Shown piece by piece: positions 48,264-59,669 of a stretch of 64,000 nt of DNA; position 1 is the first letter of the stretch; every line of letters starts with the position of its first letter. A program made the translations under genes and the position numbers. Under the pieces are notes generated by a model. The model had not been told where the DNA came from. It was given only the letters and a program-made list of their open reading frames with translations, and did no database searches. Source of the stretch: Galaxea fascicularis (Eukaryota; Cnidaria; Anthozoa; Scleractinia; Euphylliidae); the NCBI GenBank assembly GCA_948470475.1, contig OX419338.1:35166095-35230094 (forward strand), given 5' to 3'.

Positions 48264-50354
48264 ACTTGCATCTACAACCGCAGTACAAATATGAATTATT
48301 TCATATATACTTCTGAACACATAACTGTTTGAAAGAGTCAACCCATTAGGAATGGTCTAATCCTAAAAGTGCACGGTTAAACACAAAATAACTAAAAAGC
48401 AGTGAGACAAATGATAATAGATACTATTATTGCAACAACCATGGCAAAGAACCACAACCTTTTTGTCGGCATCAAAATGGAGTGTTATGATCCTAGACAT
48501 TTCTAAGCTCTATGGTAAAGTAAGACCATTGGCCAGTTTTGCATGCTATCAAGCATCTTATTTCATACACAAAGAAATTAGTTATTCAGTGTGAATTGAT
48601 AAGAAGTTGAGTAAAAAGCCTTACCTCCCAGATACAAGGACAGAACCTCTGCAATCACAACTACAGATTATATCATTGTGACCTTGGAAATGCCTGACAT
48701 GAAACCTCTTGAAGGTCCTATCAGACGTCACTAACAATGCTGATCGTGTCAGTGCTGTTGGTATAACATCAGGCACAGTGATGATTGAGTGCGGCACCAG
48801 GTGTGGCTGTAACACAGGAGCTTGCTCATATGCTTCATTTATTGAAAGTTCACTTTCTGCTTGGGGAACATTCTGATTGGAAGCTTCTTCACCTCCACTA
48901 GATTCTACAGGTGCTTGTACAGTTTCATCGAGTGGTTGTTCTCCTTGTTCATACGTAGCTTGTTCATTCTGTGATGTTTCGCTTTCCATATTTTGTAGAT
49001 GAGATTTCAGTGCATCAGTTCTTGCTACAAGCTGTTGTACTTTGGAGCGTACATCATCTTTCTTGGAAAGCTGTGATAACACAATCACAGTCACAGTCAG
49101 TTTCAATCTCAAATCTTGCATTGCAAACTAAATTAGAAAACATCCTCACACAAAGATTACTGTTATTGCTTGAAAACCGTATTTCTTTAGCTCTACAAAC
49201 CAAGGCAAATTTCTTATAGTCAATGTTCACTATTAGTTAATTCTGTGCATATTTCAATATTTCATTTCTTCTGTTCTTCTCGTTTCTTACACATTTTTAA
49301 CACAGTCATGCAATTATAATATTCTTTGAGCAAATTAAAATGGAAGCAACAACAGCCTGAGAATTCACAAAGGTTTAGATGGTATGATGACTTTAGTCAA
49401 CTGCAGCTGAAGCCCTGGAAGGCATGAGTTACAAATTGGAGGTGGAAGAATGAAATGAGTCATGATGACAACATATGGTTTTATATGACACTTGCATTTT
49501 GCTCTTATGATGAATTTTAATCGTATATAAGGGATATTTATCTAGATTTACATGTTATTTGTTATTTCCTATACCGTTTTATACACATTGTAGACTTGTA
49601 TTACTATGTTAGGGAGTCAGCACCTTGTTTACATTTGCATTTGCATGTCTTTGGACTTCTTTGATGTAATTATGCAAATAAAGTCGTAACTTATAACCTC
49701 AGAAAAGTAAATACTTTACAAAGCACCACCGTACAAGACTTTGTTGGCAAAGTAACAGCGTTTTCACGACGGTACGAGACCTTGTTGGTGTCGAAACGGT
49801 GTCCCAAACTTTACAGATTCATCCAACAGCTCTGCACCCGATAAGCGGCTCCGCTTAAGGAATCGTACCGGGAAGATTAGCAAACGTATTGCACAGAGAA
49901 AGGTGAGATCGACACCTAAACTAATAATCATTGCTAAATAATACACTGAATAATACAATTAGCCGATTCGTTTTGAAGCAATCAGGGGCTCTCAACCTGC
50001 AGGTTATGTGTGACCTACCAGCTTGAACAACACCATCGTATCAATTTCTCGTATGTTGTAGCGTTTAGATTGCGTGTGAGAACTACACCACAACACTGGA
50101 TATCTACTGTTCCAGTAGTTTTAAAGTTCCCTTCTGTTGAAAATGAGATTTACGGACGAAACAGGTAAGCTGTTTACTTAGGTTGTCGACGAGACATAAA
50201 GAATTATACGCCATAAAGAACTATTCGCCACCTTCAGAATTTCCTCCTCTGTCAAATCGCGTTCTAGTTCCTCTAATTTCTCAATCTGACGAAGCTTTTT
50301 CCTGAATTTCCGAAGCTCGACAACAATAATTTGTAGATGTTCCACGTCGGCCAT
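35766..50354 (-). CDS. WD40-repeat protein with N-terminal coiled coil and acidic tail (9 exons)
   Basis: Minus-strand exons 50354-50232, 49070-48625, 41969-41848, 39579-39496, 38119-38028, 37362-37134, 37060-36905, 36353-36170 and 35946-35766 join in phase to 538 aa. Residues 1-70 form a charged coiled coil (ELRKFRKKLRQIEKLEELE). Residues ~70-150 are Glu/Gln-rich low complexity. WD40 blades follow, with GSRDTMLKLWDADTG, DGGKVELWDLETG, GSASGVVKVWDIRD and GGVELKVWD signatures. The C-terminus is Asp/Ser-rich (SSEDDDDHPEGDDSDDDDD). WD40 propellers are protein-binding scaffolds; the partner cannot be read from sequence, and I do not recognise the exact orthologue. The intron between exons 6 and 7 is only 73 bp, while that between exons 2 and 3 is 6.7 kb and loaded with repeats. 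Exon 1 could have additional upstream non-coding exons. Confidence 0.82.
36580..36721. mobile_element. 142-bp foldback MITE in intron 7 of the WD40 gene
   Basis: The ends are TTATTAACCAAGC and its complement. The arms share GCCGTACTGGGAGAATATCG and AGGTC..GTACGGACC, making most of the element palindromic. Confidence 0.8.
38549..38809. mobile_element. ~260-bp MITE in intron 4 of the WD40 gene
   Basis: Terminal inverted repeats of ~25 bp: TGTAGCCTGCAGTGCAGGCG and its inverse at the right end. Inner GTTGGGGCGAG/CTCGCCCCAA and GCCGCCAT/ATGGCGGC pairs are also present. Confidence 0.85.
40887..41794. mobile_element. 908-bp foldback element with ~440-bp arms ending in TTAA
   Basis: Two long imperfect inverted arms meet near 41,300. 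Shared words include ACATCTTTTCGACGTATGACC, TAACAGCTGTTG and TTTCGTTATGAA, all in inverse order on the other side. The outer ends read TTAAGG..GCAGTTTT and its complement; the TTAA tetranucleotide at both edges could be a target site. No ORF is visible. It lies in intron 3 of the WD40 gene, just downstream of exon 3. Confidence 0.85.
43590..43757. mobile_element. 168-bp foldback MITE in intron 2 of the WD40 gene
   Basis: Arms of ~43 bp, AATAGGCAATTTCCGAATTA through CCTCTTTTTCAAAGCGA and their inverse, with a further inner pairing (CTTTCAAAAG..; CATGTGAAAGG). Confidence 0.85.
45286..45680 (-). pseudogene. Divergent duplicate of WD40-gene exon 2 in its own intron
   Basis: The 3' part encodes RRFKGHTDYVDGVDCRDSVLVSGG and ends at a donor (GGCGG|GTAAG at 45,286). 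Real exon 2 encodes RHFQGHNDIICSCDCRGSVLVSGS and ends at the equivalent donor. The splice phase is the same, so it could join exon 3 in frame. Further upstream the frame runs back through IVELPESGKSALQGG to a stop near 45,588; another frame continues as KRGGTVITELLDDGIVEG. This suggests one frameshift in an older, longer exon. No start codon or acceptor stands out. It may be an alternative exon, the remnant of a duplicated gene, or dead. Confidence 0.55.
46351..46440 (-). ncRNA. Hammerhead-ribozyme-like motif in a dispersed repeat
   Basis: On the minus strand, 46,438-46,405 read CTGACGA, a short stem-loop GGGC-TAAC-GCTC, then GAAAC and GTCAGC. These match the conserved hammerhead core (CUGANGA..stem II..GAAA) with a very short third stem. 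Hammerheads of this reduced type are known in the terminal repeats of Penelope-like retroelements, including those of cnidarians. The adjoining 46,351-46,396 repeats the family seen at 304-350. Self-cleavage is not shown, and no Penelope reverse transcriptase is seen nearby. Confidence 0.5.
47571..47755. mobile_element. MITE copy, family also at 61,564-61,755
   Basis: Shares with the second copy GAAATTCCAATTT.GCTCCATACT, TTTGCTTTCC and CTCCCCCTTGGAATTTCCAT in order. The ends are degraded inverted repeats (TGAAAATATACATACC / GGTATGGGCATTTT). Confidence 0.7.
48041..48270 (-). mobile_element. Perfect 78-bp inverted repeat enclosing a tRNA-like unit
   Basis: Bases 48,041-48,118 and 48,193-48,270 are exact inverse complements over all 78 positions. 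The 74-bp spacer reads on the minus strand as a tRNA-like sequence: D-arm TAGCTCAGTTGGTAGAGC, anticodon loop CCGGTAT (apparent GGT, threonine-like, with C instead of T at position 33) and T-arm GGGTTCGAATCCC. The acceptor stem pairs only in its inner four positions, so a functional tRNA is unlikely. A 16-base word around GAACACATAACT flanks the unit on both sides and may be a target-site duplication. It is best read as a tRNA-derived SINE or MITE whose body has been inverted and duplicated. Confidence 0.8.
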
Positions 50355-50359
50355 TATAC

Positions 50360-52200
50360 AAACAGTGAAAGGGAGAGACTGGGGCAGCAAAGTGGTGGTT
50401 ACAGCTGTTACAGCTGGGGACTTGGTTCTCTAGTGATGGAAGCGAGGGAGGGGAGGGAGAGAGGAAAGAGAGAAGATGTTGATCTTGAAAAAATGATAAA
50501 AATTCTGCCCCACACAACTCAAGCTGTCAAGTGAAACCGACTACACAAAAATTTAATTTATTTCGTGGGACGAGGTTTTTTCGCGCCTTGGCGTATTCTG
50601 TTCTTTGACAGAAAAAGGGAATTTATTTAAATTCAACGACGTCAAAATCCGCCAGTCCAACGCTATGTTTTCTACGCTGACCTCCTAACTGGAGCCAAGT
50701 CCTGTCACGATACAAGCATTAGTATGTGGGTTGGTGTCGTTTTATCCGATCCCGGTCAGCTCAGCTTGAACGGAAGGTTAAGTCGATAGGTTTAAGGGGT
50801 TTCTTCCTTGTGACTTCCTAACAAGCTGAGCTTGCACAGCTGTTGATAACATGCTTTGGATTCATTCCAGACCTGTACCTGAATCAGTTGCTCAGTTGAC
50901 AAAAAAACTGAAAATAAATCAAAGTCAATTGCTAGATTACCATCTTTTATTTTGGTTTGCGATGCCAGCATTCTAACCCCCACGCCCCCCCCCCCCCCCA
51001 CCCGCTCCCCTTCCAACGAAAAAACGACCCAATCCTTGGAGACACTGCCTTACTCTCGAGGCGAGCGCCAGAGAAACCATGTCTAAGGATTGAGTTCGTA
51101 TTAAAAAATGAAAGGGAAATTGTGCCCATGAAATGAATTGAATAGAAAGAGCTCCCCCTGAATGAAAGCTGCATTGCATCAAACTTCCGAAAAATATCAT
51201 GAAGCCTTCCTGATGAGCGAATCATATCATTCAGCCAGCTTTTGTAAAATTATTAATAACTCCCACGGTGGTTCTAACAGAAAATCGTGCACAACAAAAT
51301 AGATCAAATTTTCTTTGCTCTTAAGATATATGCTTTATGTACTCAGTATAAACAGGTGAGAAACGCGCAAAATGTTATTGCGAAGATTTTGCCGAAAAAG
51401 AAAAAAGAATAGTGTGTGATTTGTTTTTAATGTTTCGCTGTTTAATAAATTAATTTTATGTTTTTTTTTCTTTTCAGTTTGGTTTAATGATGTACAAGCA
51501 ATGTATTCCTATATTATTAAATAATAGATTTTCGCAATTGCCTTTTACACCTTTGAAAAAAGGTATTGTAAGAAGATTTACAGACAAGTGCTTTAAAAGG
51601 TTATCATCAATTATTCCTCGGTTAAATGTTGATAAATTTGGGTGAATAGATTTGAAAAATTCATGGTTTTTGAAAGCAACGCACTTGTGATCACAAGGCG
51701 AGCATTGTCTCTCAAAAATATGTTGATTTAGGTTCAAAGGCCGTGTCTGATTGGTTACTTCACGTACAACATTGCACTCACCCGTCGGTAAGAAGATGGA
51801 CAGATAGGTATTTCGTTTGGTAGGGCCATCAGCATAATTGGCGTGCTGCTAATTGGCAAACAGAAGTACTCATTCGTTGAGATTCTTGTTGTGTACAGAA
51901 TCTCATGGCGGGGTATTTTGTGTCATCAACGTTGTCTGTGCATTTGATCGCATCGACGGTGTTCGAAAGTGCTACCGTGCCAAATACGCGCTCAAAACCG
52001 TGATAGCTCTTCATTCAAGGACTTTGTTGTTATATGTCAAGTGTCTGTGACAGTGTGTGATGAGTCACTTAAAAGAATCTTAAATTCTGCCTCTTGAGGA
52101 CAAATTGCTTAGACAGCGGGAACTCGACGATCAATACAATCCTGATTTATCTTTATTGCTGACCTCAATTTTCGCCAACTGAGGGTCAAATGCAACCGTT
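50360..52200. other. Intergenic region between divergent WD40 and CUB genes
   Basis: Probably holds the promoters of both genes. There is a poly-C run near 50,988-51,000 and no supported gene. A stretch at 51,476-51,640 (+) stays open after an acceptor-like pyrimidine tract and CAG, but shows no domain. Confidence 0.5.
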
Positions 52201-52206
52201 TCGCGG

Positions 52207-53955
52207 ATGGCTGCGGTGAAGGCTAACTGGATTATCGGGCAGCTGTTAGCGTTGTGGATTAAGATTTGTTTTTCTTCTTGTGGAAATAACATTCAAGCGG
52301 ACTCTGGAGACCTGCGCTTTCCATTAGGCGGTGGAAATGCAGGCGAAGAATTGCAGTGTGTGTGGACAATTTCCGTGCCACCGAGGTTTCGCGTGAAACT
52401 AACATTCACAGACTTCGTTTTGAGAACATCATGTTGTTCCTGCGTTCACGATTTCTTAGAAATTCGTGATGGCTTACAAGACAACTCGACGTTTATCGGA
52501 AGGTTTTGCGCTAAGAGAGAACCTAAATTCGTGTTCTCTACTGGAAATGCCATTTGGATTAAATTTGGTTCAGATTTTCGGACATACACAGGCAATCGAT
52601 TTCGGCTGTCGTACGAAGCTGTTTGTGGACGCCATTTTACAACCAAATCTGGAAGTTTTACCTCTCCTGGTTATCCATTTCCTTATAAAAACAACAAAGA
52701 CTGCATCTACAGTATTGCTGTTCCCAGGGGAAGAATTAAAGTGAAGTTCGAGAGCTTCAGCGTTGAAGGTCGCATGCCTGTTTGTTTATACGATTTTCTC
52801 GAAGTAAAGGAAATTCGATATGTGGAATACTCGAGTTCTCAAGGACATTCTCGAAAGCGTCGTTATTGCGGCAATGAAAAACCACCGATTATATACTCTA
52901 CGAGGGGCAGTGATCTCTGGTTTAGATTCAAAAGCGACGTGTCTGGCGGTAATTCCGGATTTTCCGCTAACTATCGCACCATTTCAGCAGGAGAGGGAAC
53001 TTGTGGAGGAACACTCAAAGACAAATCAGGGTTTATTTACTCTCACAATTACCCTTACAACTTTCCAGTCGGTCAGGAATGCACATGGAAAATCCAAGTG
53101 TCGTCTGAATTGCATGTGCATCTGTATTTTGACACTTTGGATTTTGGGGTGAATATGGGTGTTTGCAACAATGCATATTTGGAAATCTATGATGGGCCCT
53201 ACACCACTTCTCATAAAGTTGGACAGTATTGTGGAGATGTAATACCCAGCAAAATTATATCCAGGACAAACGAGCTGCTCATCAAAGCAGTGTCAAAGCC
53301 AGGATCGAAAGAAACTGGGTGGTTTTCATTACGTTATGAGTCATCCACAAGTAGCGCGTGTGGGTTACAGAAATTTACATGCAGTAACCGGCAGTGTATC
53401 GAGGGCTATCACAGGTGTGATGGTAAGAGACACTGTGAAGATGGCTCTGATGAGGAAGGCTGTCCCAACACAGAGGGATCTAGCCTTTTTTCGTGGTACA
53501 GATTTTGGCCTGTCAGTTTAGTGGGGGGTATGCTTATAGTTGGCATTTGGCTTTGGAGAGCATGGAAAAAGATCATTGCAGCACGATCTGAAAGTGACAA
53601 TCACCATGCTGCAACATTATCTCCAAATCATATTGAAATGCGCTCATGCACTACCACAGACCTTCCAAGTTATAATGACGCTATAGCTCAGGCAGACAGA
53701 CCTCCGCCTTCTTATGAAGAAGCAGTGAGGGATCAAATTAACCCACAGGACCCTCCCCAGGAAGCTAATAACCACGAGAGTACCACTGATGCAAATTTGG
53801 ACAATAGTGCTGTAGGATCATCACCAAGAAGTTCTTCTCCTGCAGCATCCATGGTTGTTTATGGGGTGCCGGCCTCACCTTATGATAACCATGGTGTGCC
53901 TTATGACAGCCATAGAGTACAAATAAACCAAAGGCATCAAGCTCAAAGAGTTTGA
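52207..53955 (+). CDS. Intronless CUB-CUB-CUB-LDLa single-pass membrane protein with PPxY tail
   Basis: A single open frame of 582 aa from the ATG at 52,207. Residues 1-~25 are a signal peptide (IIGQLLALWIKICFSSCG). Three CUB domains follow at about 26-137, 139-258 and 265-380, each with paired cysteines and YDFLE / AYLEIYDG strands. An LDL-receptor class A module lies at ~383-420, with six cysteines and the acidic calcium cage CDGKRHCEDGSDEEGC. One membrane helix sits at ~432-451 (WPVSLVGGMLIVGIWLW) before basic RAWKK. The cytoplasmic tail has LPSYNDAI and PPPSYEEAV, the latter a PPxY site for WW-domain proteins such as NEDD4-type ubiquitin ligases. The layout resembles NETO and LRP3/10/12 receptors, which act as co-receptors or in endocytosis; the ligand is unknown. 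Orthology is not assigned. The complete lack of introns is notable beside intron-rich neighbours. Confidence 0.93.
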   Translation: MAAVKANWIIGQLLALWIKICFSSCGNNIQADSGDLRFPLGGGNAGEELQCVWTISVPPRFRVKLTFTDFVLRTSCCSCVHDFLEIRDGLQDNSTFIGRFCAKREPKFVFSTGNAIWIKFGSDFRTYTGNRFRLSYEAVCGRHFTTKSGSFTSPGYPFPYKNNKDCIYSIAVPRGRIKVKFESFSVEGRMPVCLYDFLEVKEIRYVEYSSSQGHSRKRRYCGNEKPPIIYSTRGSDLWFRFKSDVSGGNSGFSANYRTISAGEGTCGGTLKDKSGFIYSHNYPYNFPVGQECTWKIQVSSELHVHLYFDTLDFGVNMGVCNNAYLEIYDGPYTTSHKVGQYCGDVIPSKIISRTNELLIKAVSKPGSKETGWFSLRYESSTSSACGLQKFTCSNRQCIEGYHRCDGKRHCEDGSDEEGCPNTEGSSLFSWYRFWPVSLVGGMLIVGIWLWRAWKKIIAARSESDNHHAATLSPNHIEMRSCTTTDLPSYNDAIAQADRPPPSYEEAVRDQINPQDPPQEANNHESTTDANLDNSAVGSSPRSSSPAASMVVYGVPASPYDNHGVPYDSHRVQINQRHQAQRV

Positions 53956-54067
53956 TGTTCAGATCTATTTCTGCTGAACTGGAGAATAGACATTTCTCTT
54001 AAGTCCTAAAGCAATCTATATACATGTAGTTTACAGATTACTCAGTGATCTGATCTAGGCTTATGTA

Positions 54068-54499
54068 TTAGGCCCCATCCGCTCTAATGCATTTTGGAAG
54101 ACCTCCATTTTCTGTTTCTTGAAAATGCTTAAAAGTTTTTACATCCTCATTAGCATTTTCACAGCATTTTCAACCATCCACCCTAGGCCACCGAAAACAG
54201 ATTAAAAACATCTGTTCAGTTTTTGTCATCAGGCTTTGCTTGACCATACTTCCTCTGCACATGCTTGGACTGACTCCACGCTGCCAATAGCCATTCCCGC
54301 CGGGACATGCAAATGAGCTGTGATGTAAGTGTTTTCAAAAACCTCTGTTTTTGCCTGTGCACACTAATACACTGCACCTCGGTTTTCAAAAACCTTTGCA
54401 GACATACACTCCATTTTCAATCGTATTAGTTTAAGGCAAAAACGGATAAAAAAAGGATGCATTTTCAATTAAAAATGCATTAGTTTGGATGGGGCCTTA
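54068..54499. mobile_element. ~430-bp MITE downstream of the CUB gene
   Basis: Inverted ends TTAGGCCCCATCC and GGATGGGGCCTTA, continuing into CTAATGCATTTT on both sides. The interior has several CATTTTC/TTTTCAAAAACCT words and encodes nothing recognisable. Confidence 0.85.
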
Positions 54500-56327
54500 G
54501 CCTAATGTATAAGTAAAGGCACTCGTACATGTGGTTTAATTTGTTTATCTATATGCAATACCAAGCAAGGCAGTCCATGGCTTTTTTAATAGGTTGCAAA
54601 AATGTTCTGGGCTTCCCTGGAAATTTTTCAAAGTTAAGGTCCTCTGAAATGCCATTCCTTTGATTCTGAGAAATAATTTGCAATAATCTCAACACCGAAG
54701 ATAACTGGAGTCTTTTCATTTTATTTGGCCTTCAGTAGCTTTCTGATCTTCGTAAGTCGACAGAATAAATCTCCATACAATAGTGAGAAAATAGAACCGT
54801 CATGCATTCCATATACAAATAGAGTGTATTTTAGCGGTGTGTGATTTACAATAATAATGTGCGAATCTAAAAATCTTATAAACCTGATGTGATTTTGACG
54901 TTTTCCGTTGTGCAGCAACCAACCAGAAGCGACACAAAACCACAAACCAATTACCATTACTGTTTCAATGCAGTTTAGTTTATTCTTGCGTTATTGGCTT
55001 TTTACTTAAAACACAATAACATTCCATAAATGTTTCTAGTGTTCAAGGTTTTTTGGATTTAACAGTAAGAACACAATCACTGTGTACATTAATCTGGTCT
55101 GAAGCAGCCATGTGATGTTTATATCAGTCATGTGTAACTGTAACAGAAAATTTTGTCAATTTTCTTGTGTCTATGATATATTTTTATTTATTACTCATTT
55201 GTTTTAATGGACTGAAAAACTATTTTCTTAATAAAGTAGCCAGATCAAACTACCCAAGTTGCCAGATAGTTGTGCCGGCTGACAGCCGTTAGCCAGACAA
55301 CCCTAACCAAGTATGTTCAAGTGAAAAACATTAAGTTTAATAATCATATTAATAGTTAACCATGCAGCCAAAAGAGCGAGATTGCTTTCAGCTTTGTTTA
55401 CATTTTATTTTTCAAGGTTCAGTCTGTCCCAAAATACAACCATTATTAGCCCTTAAAACCCCAAGTTCAAAATTTAAATTCTCATTTATAGCTCCTACAC
55501 ATTTCATACACAGAAGTAGTGGGGAGAAATTGTTAAAATATCAAGCAAATTCATCTTGTGTGATACTGTTCTTAATTCTCATAACCACTCTGTTTTATAA
55601 AGCATTGATATTACAAGGAGAATTTGGATGATGATCACTCTTAGGGTTTAAAGGGTTTTCCCTCAGAATGTGTTATGAGCTGGAGGTAAATGTCATTGAC
55701 AAAGAGGGTGGTGGGGTGTGGACAGAATAATCAAAGTTGATTAAGTTGGCAAAAAAATAGATGGGTATTAAAAAAAGGCTTGCTATGAACCTAGCATCTG
55801 CCTCAGTTCAGATTATTGCAATGAAGGGCATACTTGACTCTACCTCTGTATGTACAACTATCACATATGTAAAGAGGAACAACAAACTGCATAGAGCAGG
55901 GAATGTATTTCCTGGGATGTGCCCTGTCCTAGCTTAGATCACAGGGTAGAATATGTGGAGGCTGAGCAATGGGCGCACCGCATTTCCTGGAAAAGCCTTG
56001 ACTACAAACTCCTGCAGACAAAGCCCTGTTTATTTTGCCCCACAAAGTTGGATCCCAGGGAATGATCCATTCAATAAAAATTTCTGAAAATTTTGGTCTG
56101 ATTGTATGGTGTCACAATAATGCTTTGGATTCATCATGGTTCCATGACACTTTCCATCCCTGGAATGTTATACCTGTTGACCACAGCATACCCAGCAAGA
56201 GGGAATTGGGAGTGCCACACTAAGAATTTATTCAAGCATAAAGATGTTTTGATTAACTTTACTGATCATTGCCTTTTCACTACATACATACATGCATACA
56301 TAAACTTTATGATTGATCACAACTTGG

Positions 56328-56905
56328 CTTAAAGACCCTTTTACACTTTCCATAATGCACTGTGGTCTACTACAATTTTGGTGACCATGAACATCACCTG
56401 CCTCTGCAATGGCAAAAAAGATCTCAAGCAAGCAGCCTCCATCGCATAATTTGCATTCAGTTTTGGTTGCCTGTATAGGTAAAAAATATTATACCACATT
56501 TTACGAGACACTTTTGTAGTATGATGGAAACCAAGGGCTGTTTAGGAGGGAGAATTTAGTGAAAGTTTTGGCTACAAGATTCAGTTTACAGCTTGTGGAA
56601 GGAGAAGAAAGACCATACAGGGTTTGGCAAAAACACCAACAATGACTTTGCTGAATATTCCACAGTCAGTTGTGATGAACCAAATTCGAAGAACTGACGC
56701 CGTCAAAGTTTCGGCTTATTGCTAAATACAAGTGGCAATTCAGTAGTGCTCCAGTAGAAATCTTGACATTTATCAAGTTTATCAGGTTGTATTTTGTCAT
56801 GATAAAGTGATTATAATTTGCAGATTGCTGGCTGTTATTTGTGTTGACTGCAAGGAAAATAAACAATTCGCAGGGCATGACAGAAAGTGACAAAGGGTCT
56901 TTAAG
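56328..56905. mobile_element. ~580-bp element with ~25-bp terminal inverted repeats
   Basis: The left end CTTAAAGACCCTTTTACACT and the right end (AAAGTGACAAAGGGTCTTTAAG) are inverse complements with few mismatches. No coding capacity is visible. Confidence 0.75.
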
Positions 56906-57710
56906 ATTATGACACAGATACTGCTTATAATTCCAGCCTCAACTTTTTCATAGTTGCTTAGAAGACCCAAGTCCATCCTTACTAGTTAACACTACTCTTA
57001 ACACGTATCTCTTAACAATCATAATTCTACTAACACTTGAGGAGAAGTAATTGATGATCAATTTTCCCAGATTTATTCACACATTATAAGTCACAGAAGA
57101 AAAAAATCACCTTCACCATAATTCATCCTGAAAATTCATTAAAAAAATTCATGATACTAATTGCTTTTTCATGAATTCAGTTAAAAAAGCAAATTTCACC
57201 CTCTTTGGCGTGTTATACTCAATATAAGAGAGCATATTGGGTATTATATCAATCATTTTCCTGGACCATAAAAATGAATTTGTAACGAGATCTCACTTCA
57301 CTGCTAAAGCATGTGGTGCTAAAACCATTTTAAGATCTCAGAACGTAATTTCTGGTGCTACATTATGATTGTAAAACCTTATTGTGATGAGGAAAACTCA
57401 AAGAAAAACCTCTGCTGCTCCTTAGCTTCCATATTTGATTTAATAAAGCAGAACAAAATAAAAAGAAAAGGAACTGGTTGAAAAAAAAAAAAAGGAAATA
57501 GCCCAAGGGCATTGCTTTCTTCACACTTTTTATCTTTGATTCAAAATTAAAATTACAGCTCAAAGACACTGCCAACAATCAGATTAGGGCCATCAGTGTC
57601 CATGCTCTGACAGATCAAAGACATGACTTATAAAAATATTCAAAACACTTAAACAGCCAGCAGTGAGGCTGCTGAATTCACTGCTGACATGTTCAAACAC
57701 TCCCTGACAG

Positions 57711-58000
57711 GGTTCTCCAAATTTCAAATGATGGGGATGATTGAAAGAGGGCAAAACTCAAAACCCCAAATATTCCCTTGGGCTTTCAACAAAACCCAAA
57801 AAAATTACCCCAAATCTTTAAGCCTTAAAAATTTCCGGAAAGGATTCACAGAACTACATGGCTGGGATATGGGCAATACCCCAGTGGCAGTACCATGAAT
57901 CTTCATATTGTTTTTAATACCCAAATAATCCCTACTTAAATCAAGCAACACAAAAATCACTTGCCAAATTTTCCTACCCACTTGAAATTCAGAGTACCCC
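57711..58000. mobile_element. Degraded MITE copy, family also at 59,551-59,910
   Basis: Shares in order with the second copy ATGA..GGATGATTGAA, AAATTTCC.GAAAGGATT, CACAGAACTACA, GGCA.TACCATGAATCTT and TGCCAAATTTTCC.ACCC. The ends (GGTTCTCCAAATTTCA / AGAGTACCCC) are worn terminal inverted repeats. Confidence 0.75.
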
Positions 58001-58342
58001 TGCTGGGCAAACACTCCACTAAATTGGTCACCCAAGCTCAGTGATCATCTTAAGCACATGAACAGGATTTGAAGAGTCGTACTTGTACTCAATCTCGTAC
58101 TCATACTCAAATCTAAAGGTCCCTATTGTTTGAGCAAAAGCTGAACACATTTTTACATCATCATACCTGCCATTTAATCAACATGCCTATTCTCCTCACC
58201 GATCTTGATAATTTCTTATGGTACTGGTTGGGAGAATTTGCTTAAACATCACTTTTAAGACATTCTGCCTTCAATATATTATCCTCACTGTTCTCAATAA
58301 TAATTTCTTACGAAACTGGTTGTGAGAATTTGACTTTTCGCA

Positions 58343-59638
58343 CTAAGACGGGGGAAAAAAGAACACTTTCTTAGTCAACATGACTACAGGTGCAGGGATT
58401 TGTTTCTTTCTGTTGAAAGACTCAAACTCCCGTGCAACTTTACCATTCACTCTAATCAGCATGCTAACAATATCTTCTGTGTGAGCACGAGCACTGAAAA
58501 CATCAAACAATGCTTGTACAAACCACGAGCCTTTCTGCAAATGGCTCCATGACACATACCCTGGTACTGTGGAATATGCCACTAACATGTCTGCTTCAGC
58601 TGGTAGAGTTTCTGGTTCAACAAATTTCTCAGCTTTGTCACTGGGAAAAGCTGAGGTTAAAAGTTCAGCAGTTGTGTGGGTGACACGATACTCTCCAGCC
58701 GTCTCACTATGAGCACCATCTGTCACGTCAGCACCATGATCAAAATCACTTCCACGGCAAGCTTGAATGAAAAACAACTTTGGTTTACCAATCAGATCTG
58801 TGGCCATGTAGCCATTAAACAGTGCCAACAGATCAGGTATTGATACCAGCACTCCATCAACTCCATAAATTTGTCCCTCAAGACCATGGCTTAGAAGACA
58901 GACAACTGTGGAATCAGCTGTTTTGTGATCATTCATCTTTGCAAATTGGCAAAGTGTATCTTTGAGCTGTTTTGCAGTTTGATTTCTACACATTTTGATG
59001 TTGTACTGTAGTTTTGTGAACAGTTCTTTGAGCCGATCTGCATCTAAATCAGAACCACCTCGTCTACGAAGATTCTCAAAATCAACATTGTTGATGATCA
59101 GACACCAGCCATGGGGCTTGTTATTCATGGGGTATAAGAAATCTTCATCAGTGTGTTGCAAGGTGTTCTTTTTTGCTTGTGATGAAGTTGTGACATTAGC
59201 ATTAACTGCAGCTATGTGCTGTGAGATGCCGTTGCCACCATCATTTATTTCCAGTGGAGGCTTAGCTTTCATGCCAGTGATTGTACTTGTGACTATTCCT
59301 GAGAAACACAAACACAACTTCAATATTGAAACAACAACAACAGCAATTTGCTCCACTGAGGATATATCCAGAACTGGAGTATTCCCATAATCTATCTCGA
59401 AGTATGCTCCGCTAAACAAATGTGGCCCTGATTTTCCTCCATTTAGAGGCTGACTTCAAATGAATAGTGTCAAAGTACAGTTCAACAGAATAGAAAGGAA
59501 AGTGGTGTGTGAGAGAACCTGAGGGGGTAGACACCCAGAGGGTAGGGGGGGGGTACTCCAGATTTCATATGACAGGATGATTGAATGGGGGCAAAAAATC
59601 CGTGGACCAGACATCAACCCCCTCCCCCCCCCCCAAAA

Positions 59639-59669
<31 letters not shown>

